Positions 16,230 through 24,451 of a stretch of DNA of 46,350 bases are shown here, one piece after another. Under the pieces are notes generated by a model that worked only from the letters and a program-made list of their open reading frames with translations, was not told the origin of the DNA and did not search any database. Source of the DNA: Chitinophagales bacterium (GTDB lineage Bacteria > Bacteroidota > Bacteroidia > Chitinophagales > CAIOSU01). The position numbers were made by a program, and so were the translations under genes. The stretch covers positions 1 to 46,350 of the forward strand of contig JBBDNB010000062.1 in assembly GCA_040877935.1 (NCBI GenBank), read 5' to 3'. The stretch's first letter is position 1; every line of letters begins with the position of its first letter.

Positions 16230-17540
16230 ATGATGCAGAAATTAAGGGAATTATTCAGGATTTTTATCGATTTTAGTACAATGCAATTGATTCCATATGT
16301 AGTTCCTGCGTTTTTCTTTCTACTCTTGATGGAGCTTTTTTACAACTACAAGAAAAAAGCCAATTATTTCCGGCTTAATGATTCCATAAATGATATGAGC
16401 CTGGGTTTGATGCAAGTTGTAATGAGCTTGTTTCTAAATGTCATCCTAATTGCTTTTTACCACTATGTTTTTGTAAACTTTTCGGTTCAGGCACTTTTCA
16501 ATATCCCCGAAATTTCAGAAAGCAGTGTGCTGTGGTATGTGCTTAGTATTTTTATTGTAGATCATCAGTATTACTGGTTTCACCGGCATTGCCATGAGGT
16601 GAATATTTTGTGGGCAACCCATGAAGTGCATCACCAAAGCGAAGAATACAACCTTACCGTAGCATTGCGGCAGGGAATTTTTCAGGTGTCTGTTACTTTT
16701 ATTTATTTTATCCCAATAGCTGTAATGGGCATTCCCACAGAGATGTTTTTGTTTGCCTATATTTTTGGGATTTTTTACCAGTATTGGATACATACCCGCA
16801 CCATTAAGAAAATGCCCGCATGGTTTGAATGGTTATTGAATACACCTTCCCACCACAGGGTGCACCACGGCAGAAACCCCAAATACATCGATCGCAACCA
16901 TGCCGGAATTTTTATGCTATGGGACAGAATGTATGGCTCTTTTAAGGAAGAGGAAGAAGAACCTATTTATGGCATTACGCAGCCTGTTGATAACTGGAAC
17001 CCCATCAAACAGAATTTCAATTATTTCAAATTTCTGTTTAAAAATGCAATGGCAACTAAAAGCTACTGGGACAAAATCCGCATTTGGTTTATGCCCGTAG
17101 GCTGGCGCCCGGCAGATGTTGGGCCAAAATTGGAGCCAAAAGAAATAGACATGAGCACTTATAAAAAATTCAATCCACCTCTTTCAAAATCTGTAGGGAT
17201 ATTCGTACTCATTCAATTGGGATTGCTTGGCCTGGCCTTTCCTTTCCTCTCATTATACAGCGAGCAGGTTTCGCTACTTAAAATAACGGGAATTGCTGCT
17301 ATTTACATCTGGACTTTGATCAATATGGGTGAGTTGATGGTTTCAAACCGCAAAGCTGTGATCAGCGATCTGTTCAGGAATTTAACTTTGCTGGCCTTAA
17401 TTTTCATTCAATTCAGACAAGAGGAATATTTCTATATCATAGCTGCTGTTTCTACCCTGACAGTAGTTTTCAACCTGCTTTTTCTCAAGCAGATAAAATT
17501 CAATAACAAAACTGCTGAAGGTGATGTGGCCCTTGGATGA
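16230..17540 (+). CDS. Sterol desaturase / fatty acid hydroxylase family protein
   Basis: A membrane di-iron oxygenase-family protein of 436 aa. The three His clusters are present: WFHRHCHE (H118...H122), THEVHH (H131, H134, H135) and SHHRVHH (H208, H209, H212, H213). Hydrophobic segments lie before and between them. About 130 extra C-terminal residues carry further membrane helices, as in alkylglycerol monooxygenase-like members. The substrate is unknown. ATG is at 16230, with a second ATG directly after. A perfect palindrome GTATAATTATAC (16185-16196) lies in its upstream region at the edge of the MITE-like element. Confidence 0.9.
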   Translation: MMQKLRELFRIFIDFSTMQLIPYVVPAFFFLLLMELFYNYKKKANYFRLNDSINDMSLGLMQVVMSLFLNVILIAFYHYVFVNFSVQALFNIPEISESSVLWYVLSIFIVDHQYYWFHRHCHEVNILWATHEVHHQSEEYNLTVALRQGIFQVSVTFIYFIPIAVMGIPTEMFLFAYIFGIFYQYWIHTRTIKKMPAWFEWLLNTPSHHRVHHGRNPKYIDRNHAGIFMLWDRMYGSFKEEEEEPIYGITQPVDNWNPIKQNFNYFKFLFKNAMATKSYWDKIRIWFMPVGWRPADVGPKLEPKEIDMSTYKKFNPPLSKSVGIFVLIQLGLLGLAFPFLSLYSEQVSLLKITGIAAIYIWTLINMGELMVSNRKAVISDLFRNLTLLALIFIQFRQEEYFYIIAAVSTLTVVFNLLFLKQIKFNNKTAEGDVALG

Positions 17541-17553
17541 GCTTAATACTAAT

Positions 17554-17572
17554 CCGTAGCAAGGTGCTACGG
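17554..17572. repeat. Small hairpin between convergent genes (REP-like)
   Basis: CCGTAGC-AAGGT-GCTACGG is a perfect 7-bp stem, followed by a further copy of the half-site (AGCTACGG, 17573-17580). There is no T tract on either strand, so it is not a standard terminator. It may be a REP-type repeat. Confidence 0.45.
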
Positions 17573-17628
17573 AGCTACGGAAGCTGGTGGCATGTCCAAG
17601 CACTTAGTGGATACGGGTTATGCAATCC

Positions 17629-18243
17629 TTACTTACTCCACTTAATCGTACAACCAATGGCTTTGGTAAAATCAGGATCGGGAGATTCTCCATTTTGCAG
17701 GGCTGCAATGGCATCCTCTACATAATTCACCCTTTCGGTTTTGGTTAATTTACCTTCGGTATCATTGTCTATTGCACCGATATAAGCTACAGTAAACTGT
17801 CCGCTTTCAGTAGCTTTCAGCAAATATACATGAGGTGTACGTGTTGCGCCATAAGCCTTTGCTATTTCCTGAGTTTGGTCAATCAAATAAGGAAAGGTGA
17901 AATTTTTCTCCTTAGCGCGTTCTTTCATCTTATCGAAAGAATCAGCCGGCTGTATTTCAGGATCATTAGGATTGATGGCCACTACCGGGTAACCCTGTTT
18001 CTTGTATTTGGCATCAAGTGCATTGATGCGGTCTTCATACAGCTTTACATAAGGACAATGATTGCATGAAAAAATCAGAATCACACCTTCTGCCCTGGTG
18101 TATGAATCCAAGGAAAGCTTTCTTTCGTCAATATTTTTTAACTCAAATCCCGGGGCAATATCTCCTACCTCAACTCCATCACCTGCATTTGCGATTTGAA
18201 AAAGCAAGATAAAATTGGCGATTAAAATAAGTGTCGTTTTCAT
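17629..18243 (-). CDS. Periplasmic thioredoxin-like (AhpC/TSA-type) protein
   Basis: A protein of 204 aa with a signal peptide (residues 1-20, ending QIANA). The thioredoxin-like fold opens GDIAPGFELKNIDERKLSL. The active site is SCNHC (C60-N-H-C63), followed by PYVKLYEDRINAL. The cis-Pro region is TRTPHVYLL. It resembles thioredoxin-family proteins with a CxHC site seen in many marine bacteria. It lies 9 bp after the TlpA-like gene and is the last gene of a gpx-tlpA-trx operon, so it probably acts in periplasmic thiol or peroxide metabolism. Confidence 0.85.
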   Translation of the reverse strand: MKTTLILIANFILLFQIANAGDGVEVGDIAPGFELKNIDERKLSLDSYTRAEGVILIFSCNHCPYVKLYEDRINALDAKYKKQGYPVVAINPNDPEIQPADSFDKMKERAKEKNFTFPYLIDQTQEIAKAYGATRTPHVYLLKATESGQFTVAYIGAIDNDTEGKLTKTERVNYVEDAIAALQNGESPDPDFTKAIGCTIKWSK

Positions 18244-18252
18244 ATTGGTTTT

Positions 18253-18753
18253 TTATTTGTTAATGGTTGATTTCAGTTCATTATAGGTGAAAGACTGCTC
18301 GTAAAAATCCCAGCGGCCTGTATTGTTGTTCACAATAAGTGTAGCCGGAATTGCACCGCTCCATTTTGTACTGATCTTGTCCAACCAGTTGTTGTAATCC
18401 GGTGCATCCAGTAGCAGGACTTCCGATTTCATTTCATTTTTCTCAACAAAGGGCAGCAATTTTTTCTCATACTGACTTTTAAAATCCAGGCTCACAAAAA
18501 CCACACGCACTCCTTTTTCTTTGTATTCGGCATTGATCTTTTCGAAATAGGGAATTTCCTCTACACAGGGCTTACACCAGGTTGCCCAGAAATTGTATAC
18601 CACAGTACCTTCCTTATCCGATTTTATGCGCTTTTCAAATTGCTCGTAGTTCAAAATTTTCACTTCATCTCCGGCAGTTAAATTTAAAATGCCTGAAAAC
18701 AGTAAAAATAAGAGCAGTATTACTTTTGGGGAATTAGATTTTGCAAGCCTCAT
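18253..18753 (-). CDS. TlpA-like thiol-disulfide oxidoreductase
   Basis: A protein of 166 aa with an N-terminal hydrophobic export or anchor segment (VILLLFLLFSGILNLTAG) and a thioredoxin fold. The site is FWATWCKPC (C60, C63) and the cis-Pro region is AIPATLIVN. It may be a periplasmic reductant, for example donating electrons to the peroxidase encoded just upstream. Its start overlaps the stop of the peroxidase gene by 4 bp (18750-18753). Confidence 0.87.
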   Translation of the reverse strand: MRLAKSNSPKVILLLFLLFSGILNLTAGDEVKILNYEQFEKRIKSDKEGTVVYNFWATWCKPCVEEIPYFEKINAEYKEKGVRVVFVSLDFKSQYEKKLLPFVEKNEMKSEVLLLDAPDYNNWLDKISTKWSGAIPATLIVNNNTGRWDFYEQSFTYNELKSTINK

Positions 18754-19304
18754 TCTTCAAGATGTTTTTTGATTTTGGACAAAGCTTCAGCATCGTAAAC
18801 AGAAGTCTTAGGTGAAAAAGTAGTGATCACCTTTCCTTCTTTATCTACTAGAAATTTCTGGAAATTCCAGGAAACTTTAGTGTCCAATACACCATTTTGT
18901 TCTTTACTTGTCAAATATTCATAGAGTGGATGCGTATCCTTTCCCTTTACACTGATCTTGGAAAACATATCAAAACTCACTCCGTAGTTTTCTTTGCAGA
19001 ATTTCAGGATTTCTTCATCTGTTCCCGGCTCCTGGTTCATGAAATTATTGGCCGGAAAGCCTAATATCATTAAACCCTGATCTTTGTATTCCTGGTATAA
19101 TTTTTCAAGCTCTTCATACTGTGGCGTAAGGCCGCATTTACTGGCAGTATTTACAATCAGTAATACTTTGCCTTTGTAATCCACAAGTTTAACAGGTTCT
19201 CCATAAATATTTTCCATAGCAAAATCATGCACAGAATTATAATCTGCTGCGTTTACTGCAAAAATGAAAATGCTAAATACGAGGGTAAATAATAGATTGT
19301 TCAT
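18750..19304 (-). CDS. Glutathione peroxidase family protein, probably thioredoxin-dependent, exported
   Basis: A protein of 184 aa with a signal peptide (to about residue 20, VNAA). The peroxidatic Cys is C57 in NTASKCGLTPQY. A second Cys, C103 in KFCKENYGVSFDMF, sits where the resolving Cys of 2-Cys, thioredoxin-dependent GPx enzymes lies. W146-N147 (SWNFQKF) are the conserved tetrad residues. The usual FPCNQF segment is FPANNF here, so the tetrad Gln is Asn (N87). It is first in an operon with two thioredoxin-fold proteins, which fits reduction by disulfide carriers and not by glutathione (inference). Confidence 0.9.
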   Translation of the reverse strand: MNNLLFTLVFSIFIFAVNAADYNSVHDFAMENIYGEPVKLVDYKGKVLLIVNTASKCGLTPQYEELEKLYQEYKDQGLMILGFPANNFMNQEPGTDEEILKFCKENYGVSFDMFSKISVKGKDTHPLYEYLTSKEQNGVLDTKVSWNFQKFLVDKEGKVITTFSPKTSVYDAEALSKIKKHLEE

Positions 19305-19368
19305 GGTGTTAAATTTAAAGTTTTAGTAGCTGTAAAATAATTAAAAGAAGTTATTTTTTATGCAATTA

Positions 19369-20871
19369 TCAATTGTGTTCTTCATTGAAATCGTCCATAT
19401 CAAAATCGCTGCTGCCGAGGTCAAATACGGCTCCCAAAATATCATTGAAAGCAAAACTGTTTTCCAGCCTGTTTTTGCTGATCAGTGAATACTCAGCCAA
19501 GCCGTGCAACATCAATTCCTGTAAAAAATAAGTTTCCCGCTCCTCTAAATTTTTCGCATACTTTTGAACCAGATTTTTCAATCCGGCAACCTTGTCCAAT
19601 GCCTGACGATATTCCTTTTCTTTAGCATCGAGCAATAAATCCAGATGGTGGCCTTCAGAAAACCAGTCTAAAATCTGCTGATAGGGGTTCTTTTCTTTTT
19701 TCTTTTTCAAAAGCTCCGGATCAGGAAAATATTGCTTAAAAATATTCCTGATCGATTTACTGATCAGTTGCTGCGCCACTACTTTTGGCCCTTCCTGCTC
19801 GCCTTCATACACCAATTCCACTTTTCCTGTAATGGCCGGAACCGTGCTCCATAAATCTGAAATCCTCAAATAAGCAGTATTTTCTTTGTTGATCAACATG
19901 CGCCTTTCTGCTGCGCTGATCATATTTTCAAAGGCAGAAATGGTCAATCGCGCTGAAACCCCACTTTTCTCATCCACATATTCACTTTCCCGCGCCTCCA
20001 CAGCAATTTGCTCACTCAAATCCAGCATAATGGGGTGGTATTCTACTTTTTCTATTTGTGTATCACTCAGGCGAATTTCCTGTAGGGTAATGCGTTTGCT
20101 CAATTCTATATTGCGGGGATAATGGGTTAGAATCTGGCTTTCAATGCGGTCTTTCAATGGTGTAACTATCGATCCGCGATTGGTGTAATCTTCAGGATTG
20201 GCCGTAAATATAAACTGAATATCCAGGGGCATCCTCAGCTTAAATCCCCGGATTTGAATATCGCCTTCCTGCAAAATATTAAACAAAGCTACCTGAATGC
20301 GGGCCTGTAAATCGGGCAACTCGTTGATTACAAAAATGCCCCTGTTGCTACGCGGAATAATTCCAAAATGCAATGCAGCCTCATCACTGAAAGACAGGCG
20401 CTGATTGGCTGCTTTAACGGGATCAATATCGCCAATTAGATCAGCAACGGATACATCGGGGGTTGCCAGCTTTTCACCAAAACGCTCTGATCTGTGCAGC
20501 CATGCAATAGGCGTTTTATCTCCCATTTCGGCAATGCGTTCCCTGGCGAATTTTGAAACAGGCGCAAAGGGATCATCATTGATTTCAGAACCGGCTACAT
20601 AAGGAATATATTCATCCATCAGCTCTGTCATTTGACGGGCAATTCTTGTTTTGGCCTGCCCCCTTAACCCGAGTAAAATGATATTGTGCCGTGATAAAAT
20701 AGCGCGTTGTAAATCGGGCAGTACCGTATCTTCATAGCCCAGGATTCCCTCAAACAATTGCGCTCCGCTTTGCAGTTTCTTTCGCAGGTTTGCTCTCATT
20801 TCATCCTTCACGGATTTGGGCTGATACCCGGAGTCTTTCAATCCGCCAAAAGTTTTTATTTCATGCTGCAT
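19369..20871 (-). CDS. MoxR-like AAA+ ATPase (Mg-chelatase I-type)
   Basis: An AAA+ protein of 500 aa. Walker A is GLRGQAKTR (residues 68-76), with Ala in place of the usual Gly before Lys. Walker B is GIFVINELPDL. Sensor I is FIFTANPEDYTNRG. An arginine-rich lid region follows (TPLKDRIESQ). It is similar to Mg-chelatase ChlI-like ATPases. It starts 9 bp after a VWA-domain gene, and MoxR+VWA pairs typically act as chaperone-like machines for metal insertion or complex maturation. There are no other chelatase or porphyrin genes nearby, so the client is unknown. Confidence 0.87.
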   Translation of the reverse strand: MQHEIKTFGGLKDSGYQPKSVKDEMRANLRKKLQSGAQLFEGILGYEDTVLPDLQRAILSRHNIILLGLRGQAKTRIARQMTELMDEYIPYVAGSEINDDPFAPVSKFARERIAEMGDKTPIAWLHRSERFGEKLATPDVSVADLIGDIDPVKAANQRLSFSDEAALHFGIIPRSNRGIFVINELPDLQARIQVALFNILQEGDIQIRGFKLRMPLDIQFIFTANPEDYTNRGSIVTPLKDRIESQILTHYPRNIELSKRITLQEIRLSDTQIEKVEYHPIMLDLSEQIAVEARESEYVDEKSGVSARLTISAFENMISAAERRMLINKENTAYLRISDLWSTVPAITGKVELVYEGEQEGPKVVAQQLISKSIRNIFKQYFPDPELLKKKKEKNPYQQILDWFSEGHHLDLLLDAKEKEYRQALDKVAGLKNLVQKYAKNLEERETYFLQELMLHGLAEYSLISKNRLENSFAFNDILGAVFDLGSSDFDMDDFNEEHN

Positions 20872-20880
20872 AATAGTGTT

Positions 20881-21978
20881 TTATAAATTTTTTCTTTTAT
20901 TTCTTTCAAAATCTTCAAATACCAAATCAGCCAAACCTCTCAATCCACTGTAAAAAGCTTTGCCCTTATTTATTTCAGTAAATGTTCTTACAAATTCTTT
21001 CAAGTATGGATCAGAAGCGATCATAAATGTAGTGATTGGGATTTTAAGTCTGCGGCACTGTCGCGCCAGGTTGTAGGTTTTGTTTAAAATCTTCTGATCC
21101 AGTCCAAAGCTATTTTTATAGTATGTGCCATCTGGTTCTTTCAGGCAAGTAGGTTTGCCATCGGTAATCATAAATATTTGTTTGTTATTGCCTTTTTTCC
21201 GCCTCAATATATTCATTGCCAATTCCAGGCCGGACACCGTATTGGTATGATAGGGGCCAACCTGCAAGTAAGGCAAATCCCTGATCTGAATTTCCCAGGA
21301 ATCATTGCCAAAAACAATAATATCCAAAGTGTCTTTCGGGTATTTTTTAGAAATCAGTTCAGCCAGTGCCATAGCCACTTTTTTGGCTGGAGTAATGCGG
21401 TCTTCTCCGTAAAGAATCATGGAATGTGAAATATCTATCATCAAAACGGTAGAACTTCGGGTTTGAAATTCAGTATCCCGAATCACCAGGTCTTCTCCCG
21501 ACATTTGAAAATTGTCAATGCCATGATTTACAAAAGCATTTTTCATACTTTCTGTCATTGCAATATTGTCCAGGGAATCGCCAAACTGAAATTGCTTTAA
21601 ATTGGGAGAAACTTCATCTCCAGTGCCGGAATATTTTGTTTTGTGATTGCCGCGGGTAGATTTTTTCATTTTGCCAAAGATCTGTTCCAAAGCCGATTTG
21701 CGGATATTTTGCTCTGTTTTGGCTGTGATTTTCAAACTGCCCTTTTCCTTGCCTTCACTTATCAAACCTTTCTCCTTAAGGTCTTCAATAAAATCGCCCA
21801 TGCCATAGCCGGATGATGTGAGCCCGTATTCCTTATCGAGTTCGGTTAACCAGCTCAGTGCTTCTGATACATCACCCGATGTATAGACCAGCAACTCTTT
21901 GAATAAATCAAAAAGCTTTTCAAAAGGACTTTTTTTATTGTCCTTTTCATTGAATTCCGTAAATCGATATCCTTTCAT
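20881..21978 (-). CDS. VWA domain protein, partner of the MoxR-like ATPase
   Basis: A protein of 365 aa. The N-terminal half (about 1-170) is charged and mostly helical, without a recognised domain. The C-terminal VWA domain has a complete MIDAS: D182-x-S184-x-S186 (LMIDISHSM), the Thr loop (HTNTVSGLEL) and ITDGKPT. There is no signal peptide or membrane segment, so it is cytoplasmic. It is the first gene of a two-gene unit with the ATPase. Confidence 0.85.
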   Translation of the reverse strand: MKGYRFTEFNEKDNKKSPFEKLFDLFKELLVYTSGDVSEALSWLTELDKEYGLTSSGYGMGDFIEDLKEKGLISEGKEKGSLKITAKTEQNIRKSALEQIFGKMKKSTRGNHKTKYSGTGDEVSPNLKQFQFGDSLDNIAMTESMKNAFVNHGIDNFQMSGEDLVIRDTEFQTRSSTVLMIDISHSMILYGEDRITPAKKVAMALAELISKKYPKDTLDIIVFGNDSWEIQIRDLPYLQVGPYHTNTVSGLELAMNILRRKKGNNKQIFMITDGKPTCLKEPDGTYYKNSFGLDQKILNKTYNLARQCRRLKIPITTFMIASDPYLKEFVRTFTEINKGKAFYSGLRGLADLVFEDFERNKRKNL

Positions 21979-22314
21979 AATTTACCTGATACAATCTAAC
22001 AAAAAAGGGGCAGGGTGGTTCTCAATATTTTGATTTTCTACTACTGTTAGTTATAAATCCAGTTTTGTGATTGCAGCAGAAATAGAGCATTTAAAGCCTA
22101 ATTGCCTGCACAGGAGCCGCTATTGCTTATTTTGGGGCAAGCTCATCAGATGAAGTAAGTCCCGTTTTTCAAAAAAAAGGTAGCAGGTTTATTTTATATA
22201 GTAAAATGTACGAACTGTGATTTTTGTTTGCTTATAAAAAATGCGGATTGAATGAAATTTAGCGTATCCAAAAGCCCGAAAATCACCCTATATTTGCACA
22301 AAATTTATTACAAA
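21979..22314. other. Divergent intergenic region
   Basis: A 336-bp gap between the VWA operon (-) and prfB (+). No ORF, RNA gene or strong hairpin was recognised. The right end has the prfB promoter box. Confidence 0.5.
22289..22296 (+). promoter_or_regulatory. -7 box of the prfB promoter
   Basis: TATATTTG followed by CAC is an exact TAnnTTTG match, 18 bp upstream of the prfB ATG. The -33 element is weak. Confidence 0.5.
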
Positions 22315-23413
22315 ATGAACAGTGATCAGCTTAAAAATTTAAAGGGCAAGCTCGAAGCCCTGAGGGGGTATCTTTGACATTGAAAGGCACCAACTCGATA
22401 TAGCAGAAAAAGAAAAAATCTCTGCACAACCTGGCTTCTGGAACGATCCCAAACAAGCCGAAGTGCTGATGAAATCCATCAAAGAACACAAATACTGGGT
22501 ACGCATATTTGATGAAGCTTCCTCTAAAGTTGATGATGCTGAAGTATTGCTTGAATTTTCAGAAGCTGATGAATCCAGTGAAGCAGAGTTAAAAGCCGCT
22601 TTTCAGGCTGCTGAAGAGGCGCTTGAAGAGCTGGAGTTTAAATCTACGCTGAATGGCGAAGAAGACGGCATGAACTGTGTGATTGAGATCAACAGTGGCG
22701 CGGGAGGTACAGAAAGCTGCGACTGGGCAGAAATGCTGGAGCGCATGTACATTATGTGGGGAGAGAAAAGCAGCTATAAAGTAAAAGAAATTGACCGGGT
22801 AGAAGGTGATGTAGCAGGCATAAAATCTGCCACTATGGAAGTTGAAGGCGATTTTGCCTATGGCCACCTGAAGGGCGAAAATGGCGTGCATAGATTGGTG
22901 CGCATCTCCCCTTTCGATTCCAATGCCAGGCGACACACTTCTTTTGCTTCTGTGTATGTTTATCCCTTAGTTGATGACAGTATAGAAATAGAGATCAACC
23001 CTGCCGACATCAGTTGGGATACATTCCGCTCTGGTGGTGCAGGCGGACAGAATGTAAACAAAGTAGAAACCGGTGTAAGGCTAAAACATGCTCCTACCGG
23101 TATTGTTATTGAAAATACAGAATCTCGTTCGCAAGGCGGCAATAAAGAAAAGGCCCTGCAATTGTTAAAATCCCAATTGTATGAAATGGAGTTGGCCAAG
23201 CGCAATCAAAAGAAATTTGAAATAGAATCGGGCAAGAAAAAAATCGAGTGGGGTTCGCAGATCAGAAATTATGTATTGCACCCTTATAAATTGGTGAAAG
23301 ATACACGCAGCGGGTTTGAATCGGGCAATGCAGAAGCGGTACTCAACGGATATTTGGATCCTTTTATAAAAAGTTATTTATTGCACCAGGTAAGCGAAAA
23401 TCAAAAAGACTGA
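22315..23413 (+). CDS. prfB: Peptide chain release factor 2 (RF2), with programmed +1 frameshift
   Basis: RF2 recognises UGA and UAA stop codons. The gene is in two frames. The first starts with ATG at 22315 and has 20 codons ending TAT CTT, then TGA (22375-22377). The second frame continues from GAC at 22376 to the stop at 23413. The product is about 365 aa, a normal RF2 length. Motifs: [17 protein letters not shown] (GGQ loop) and [15 protein letters not shown]. Annotating only the second frame from an internal Met would lose the N-terminus. arsC starts 3 bp after its stop. Confidence 0.97.
22363..22378 (+). promoter_or_regulatory. prfB programmed +1 frameshift site
   Basis: The stretch AGG GGG TAT CTT TGA C has the internal Shine-Dalgarno-like AGGGGG just upstream of the slippery CTT and the in-frame UGA with a following C. 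This is the classic autoregulatory site: low RF2 lets the ribosome shift +1 past the UGA. Confidence 0.97.
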
Positions 23414-23416
23414 GAT

Positions 23417-23755
23417 ATGAAAATTTATCACAATCCGAGATGTACAAAGAGCAGGGAAACACTTAAATTGATTCAGGAAAAAGGAGTGGAACCCGAAATT
23501 GTGGAATATTTAAAAACACCTCCTTCTGAAGCCGAGTTAAAGCGTGTGCTTAAAATGCTGGATATTCCGGCAGAAAAATTGCTGCGCAAAGGAGAGCAAA
23601 TTTTTAAGGACAATTTCAAGGGCAAAAAACTCAGCGATGCAGAATGGGTGAAAGTGATGCACGAAAATCCCAAATTAATAGAAAGACCGGTAGTTGTAAA
23701 AGGTGACAAAGCTGTCATTGGCCGACCTCCTGAAAATGTATTGGACTTATTGTAA
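23417..23755 (+). CDS. arsC: Arsenate reductase (glutaredoxin-type, ArsC family)
   Basis: A protein of 112 aa with a thioredoxin-like ArsC fold. The catalytic Cys is C9 in HNPRCTKSRE. Further motifs are VEYLKTPPS and the ERPVV(V)KGDKAVIGRPPE segment. It reduces arsenate to arsenite with glutaredoxin or glutathione in characterised relatives; YffB-type relatives have other or unknown roles, and no ars operon genes are nearby. It lies between prfB and ung with short gaps (3 and 15 bp) and is probably co-transcribed with them. Confidence 0.87.
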   Translation: MKIYHNPRCTKSRETLKLIQEKGVEPEIVEYLKTPPSEAELKRVLKMLDIPAEKLLRKGEQIFKDNFKGKKLSDAEWVKVMHENPKLIERPVVVKGDKAVIGRPPENVLDLL

Positions 23756-23770
23756 ATTAGTCGCAAAAAA

Positions 23771-24451
23771 ATGAGTAGCATTAACCCAGATATTCATCCC
23801 GAATGGCTCGAAGCGCTTAGCGAAGAATTTCAAAAGGACTATTTCACTCAAATCAAGAATTTTCTGATTGAAGAAAAGCGAAACGGTCAAACGATATATC
23901 CACCGGGTCCTTTGATGTTCAATGCATTCAATCGCACCCCTTTCAACAAAGTAAAGGTTGTTATATTAGGTCAGGATCCCTATCACGGCCCCGAACAGGC
24001 ACATGGACTTTGTTTTTCTGTTCCAGATGGGATAAAGCCCCCACCCTCTTTGGTAAATATTTTCAAAGAACTGCAAGAGGACCTGGACTTGCCCATCCCT
24101 CCAAGTGGAAACCTGGAACCCTGGGCAGACAGAGGCGTTTTGCTGCTCAATGCTTTTCTAAGTGTCCGCAAAAGCAGCCCCGCTTCTCACAGTAAAATAG
24201 GCTGGGAAATATTTACCAATGCCGTGATCGAAAAATTATCGCAAGAAAGGGAAGGACTGGTTTTTCTGCTGTGGGGACGTTTTGCACAAAACAAAGCCGA
24301 ATTGATAGATGCCGGTAAACACCATATTCTGAAAGCGGCACACCCCTCTCCCTTTTCAGCTCACAATGGTTTTTTCGGATGCAAGCATTTTTCTAAAAGC
24401 AATGCACTTTTGGAAGAACGGGGACTTGAACCTATTAACTGGAGACTCTAA
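23771..24451 (+). CDS. ung: Uracil-DNA glycosylase (family 1)
   Basis: A protein of 226 aa that removes uracil from DNA in base excision repair. The water-activating loop is GQDPYHGPEQAHGLCFSVP (catalytic Asp D69). The Leu-loop motif is HPSPFSAHNGFFGCKHFSKSN (His H191). The uracil-binding region is GVLLLNAFLSV. The stop overlaps the end of the convergent DUF3352 gene by 4 bp. Confidence 0.96.
   Translation: MSSINPDIHPEWLEALSEEFQKDYFTQIKNFLIEEKRNGQTIYPPGPLMFNAFNRTPFNKVKVVILGQDPYHGPEQAHGLCFSVPDGIKPPPSLVNIFKELQEDLDLPIPPSGNLEPWADRGVLLLNAFLSVRKSSPASHSKIGWEIFTNAVIEKLSQEREGLVFLLWGRFAQNKAELIDAGKHHILKAAHPSPFSAHNGFFGCKHFSKSNALLEERGLEPINWRL

Noticed and set aside
17554-17580. Terminator between the desaturase-family and thioredoxin-like genes
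   Set aside because: The hairpin is perfect but lacks a T tract on both strands, so a REP-like repeat is more likely.
21979-22314. Riboswitch or RNA element upstream of prfB
   Set aside because: No recognisable conserved structure was found; prfB is already explained by the frameshift autoregulation.
22315-22377. prfB as a broken gene because of an in-frame TGA
   Set aside because: The TGA sits in the standard programmed frameshift site, and the second frame is intact.
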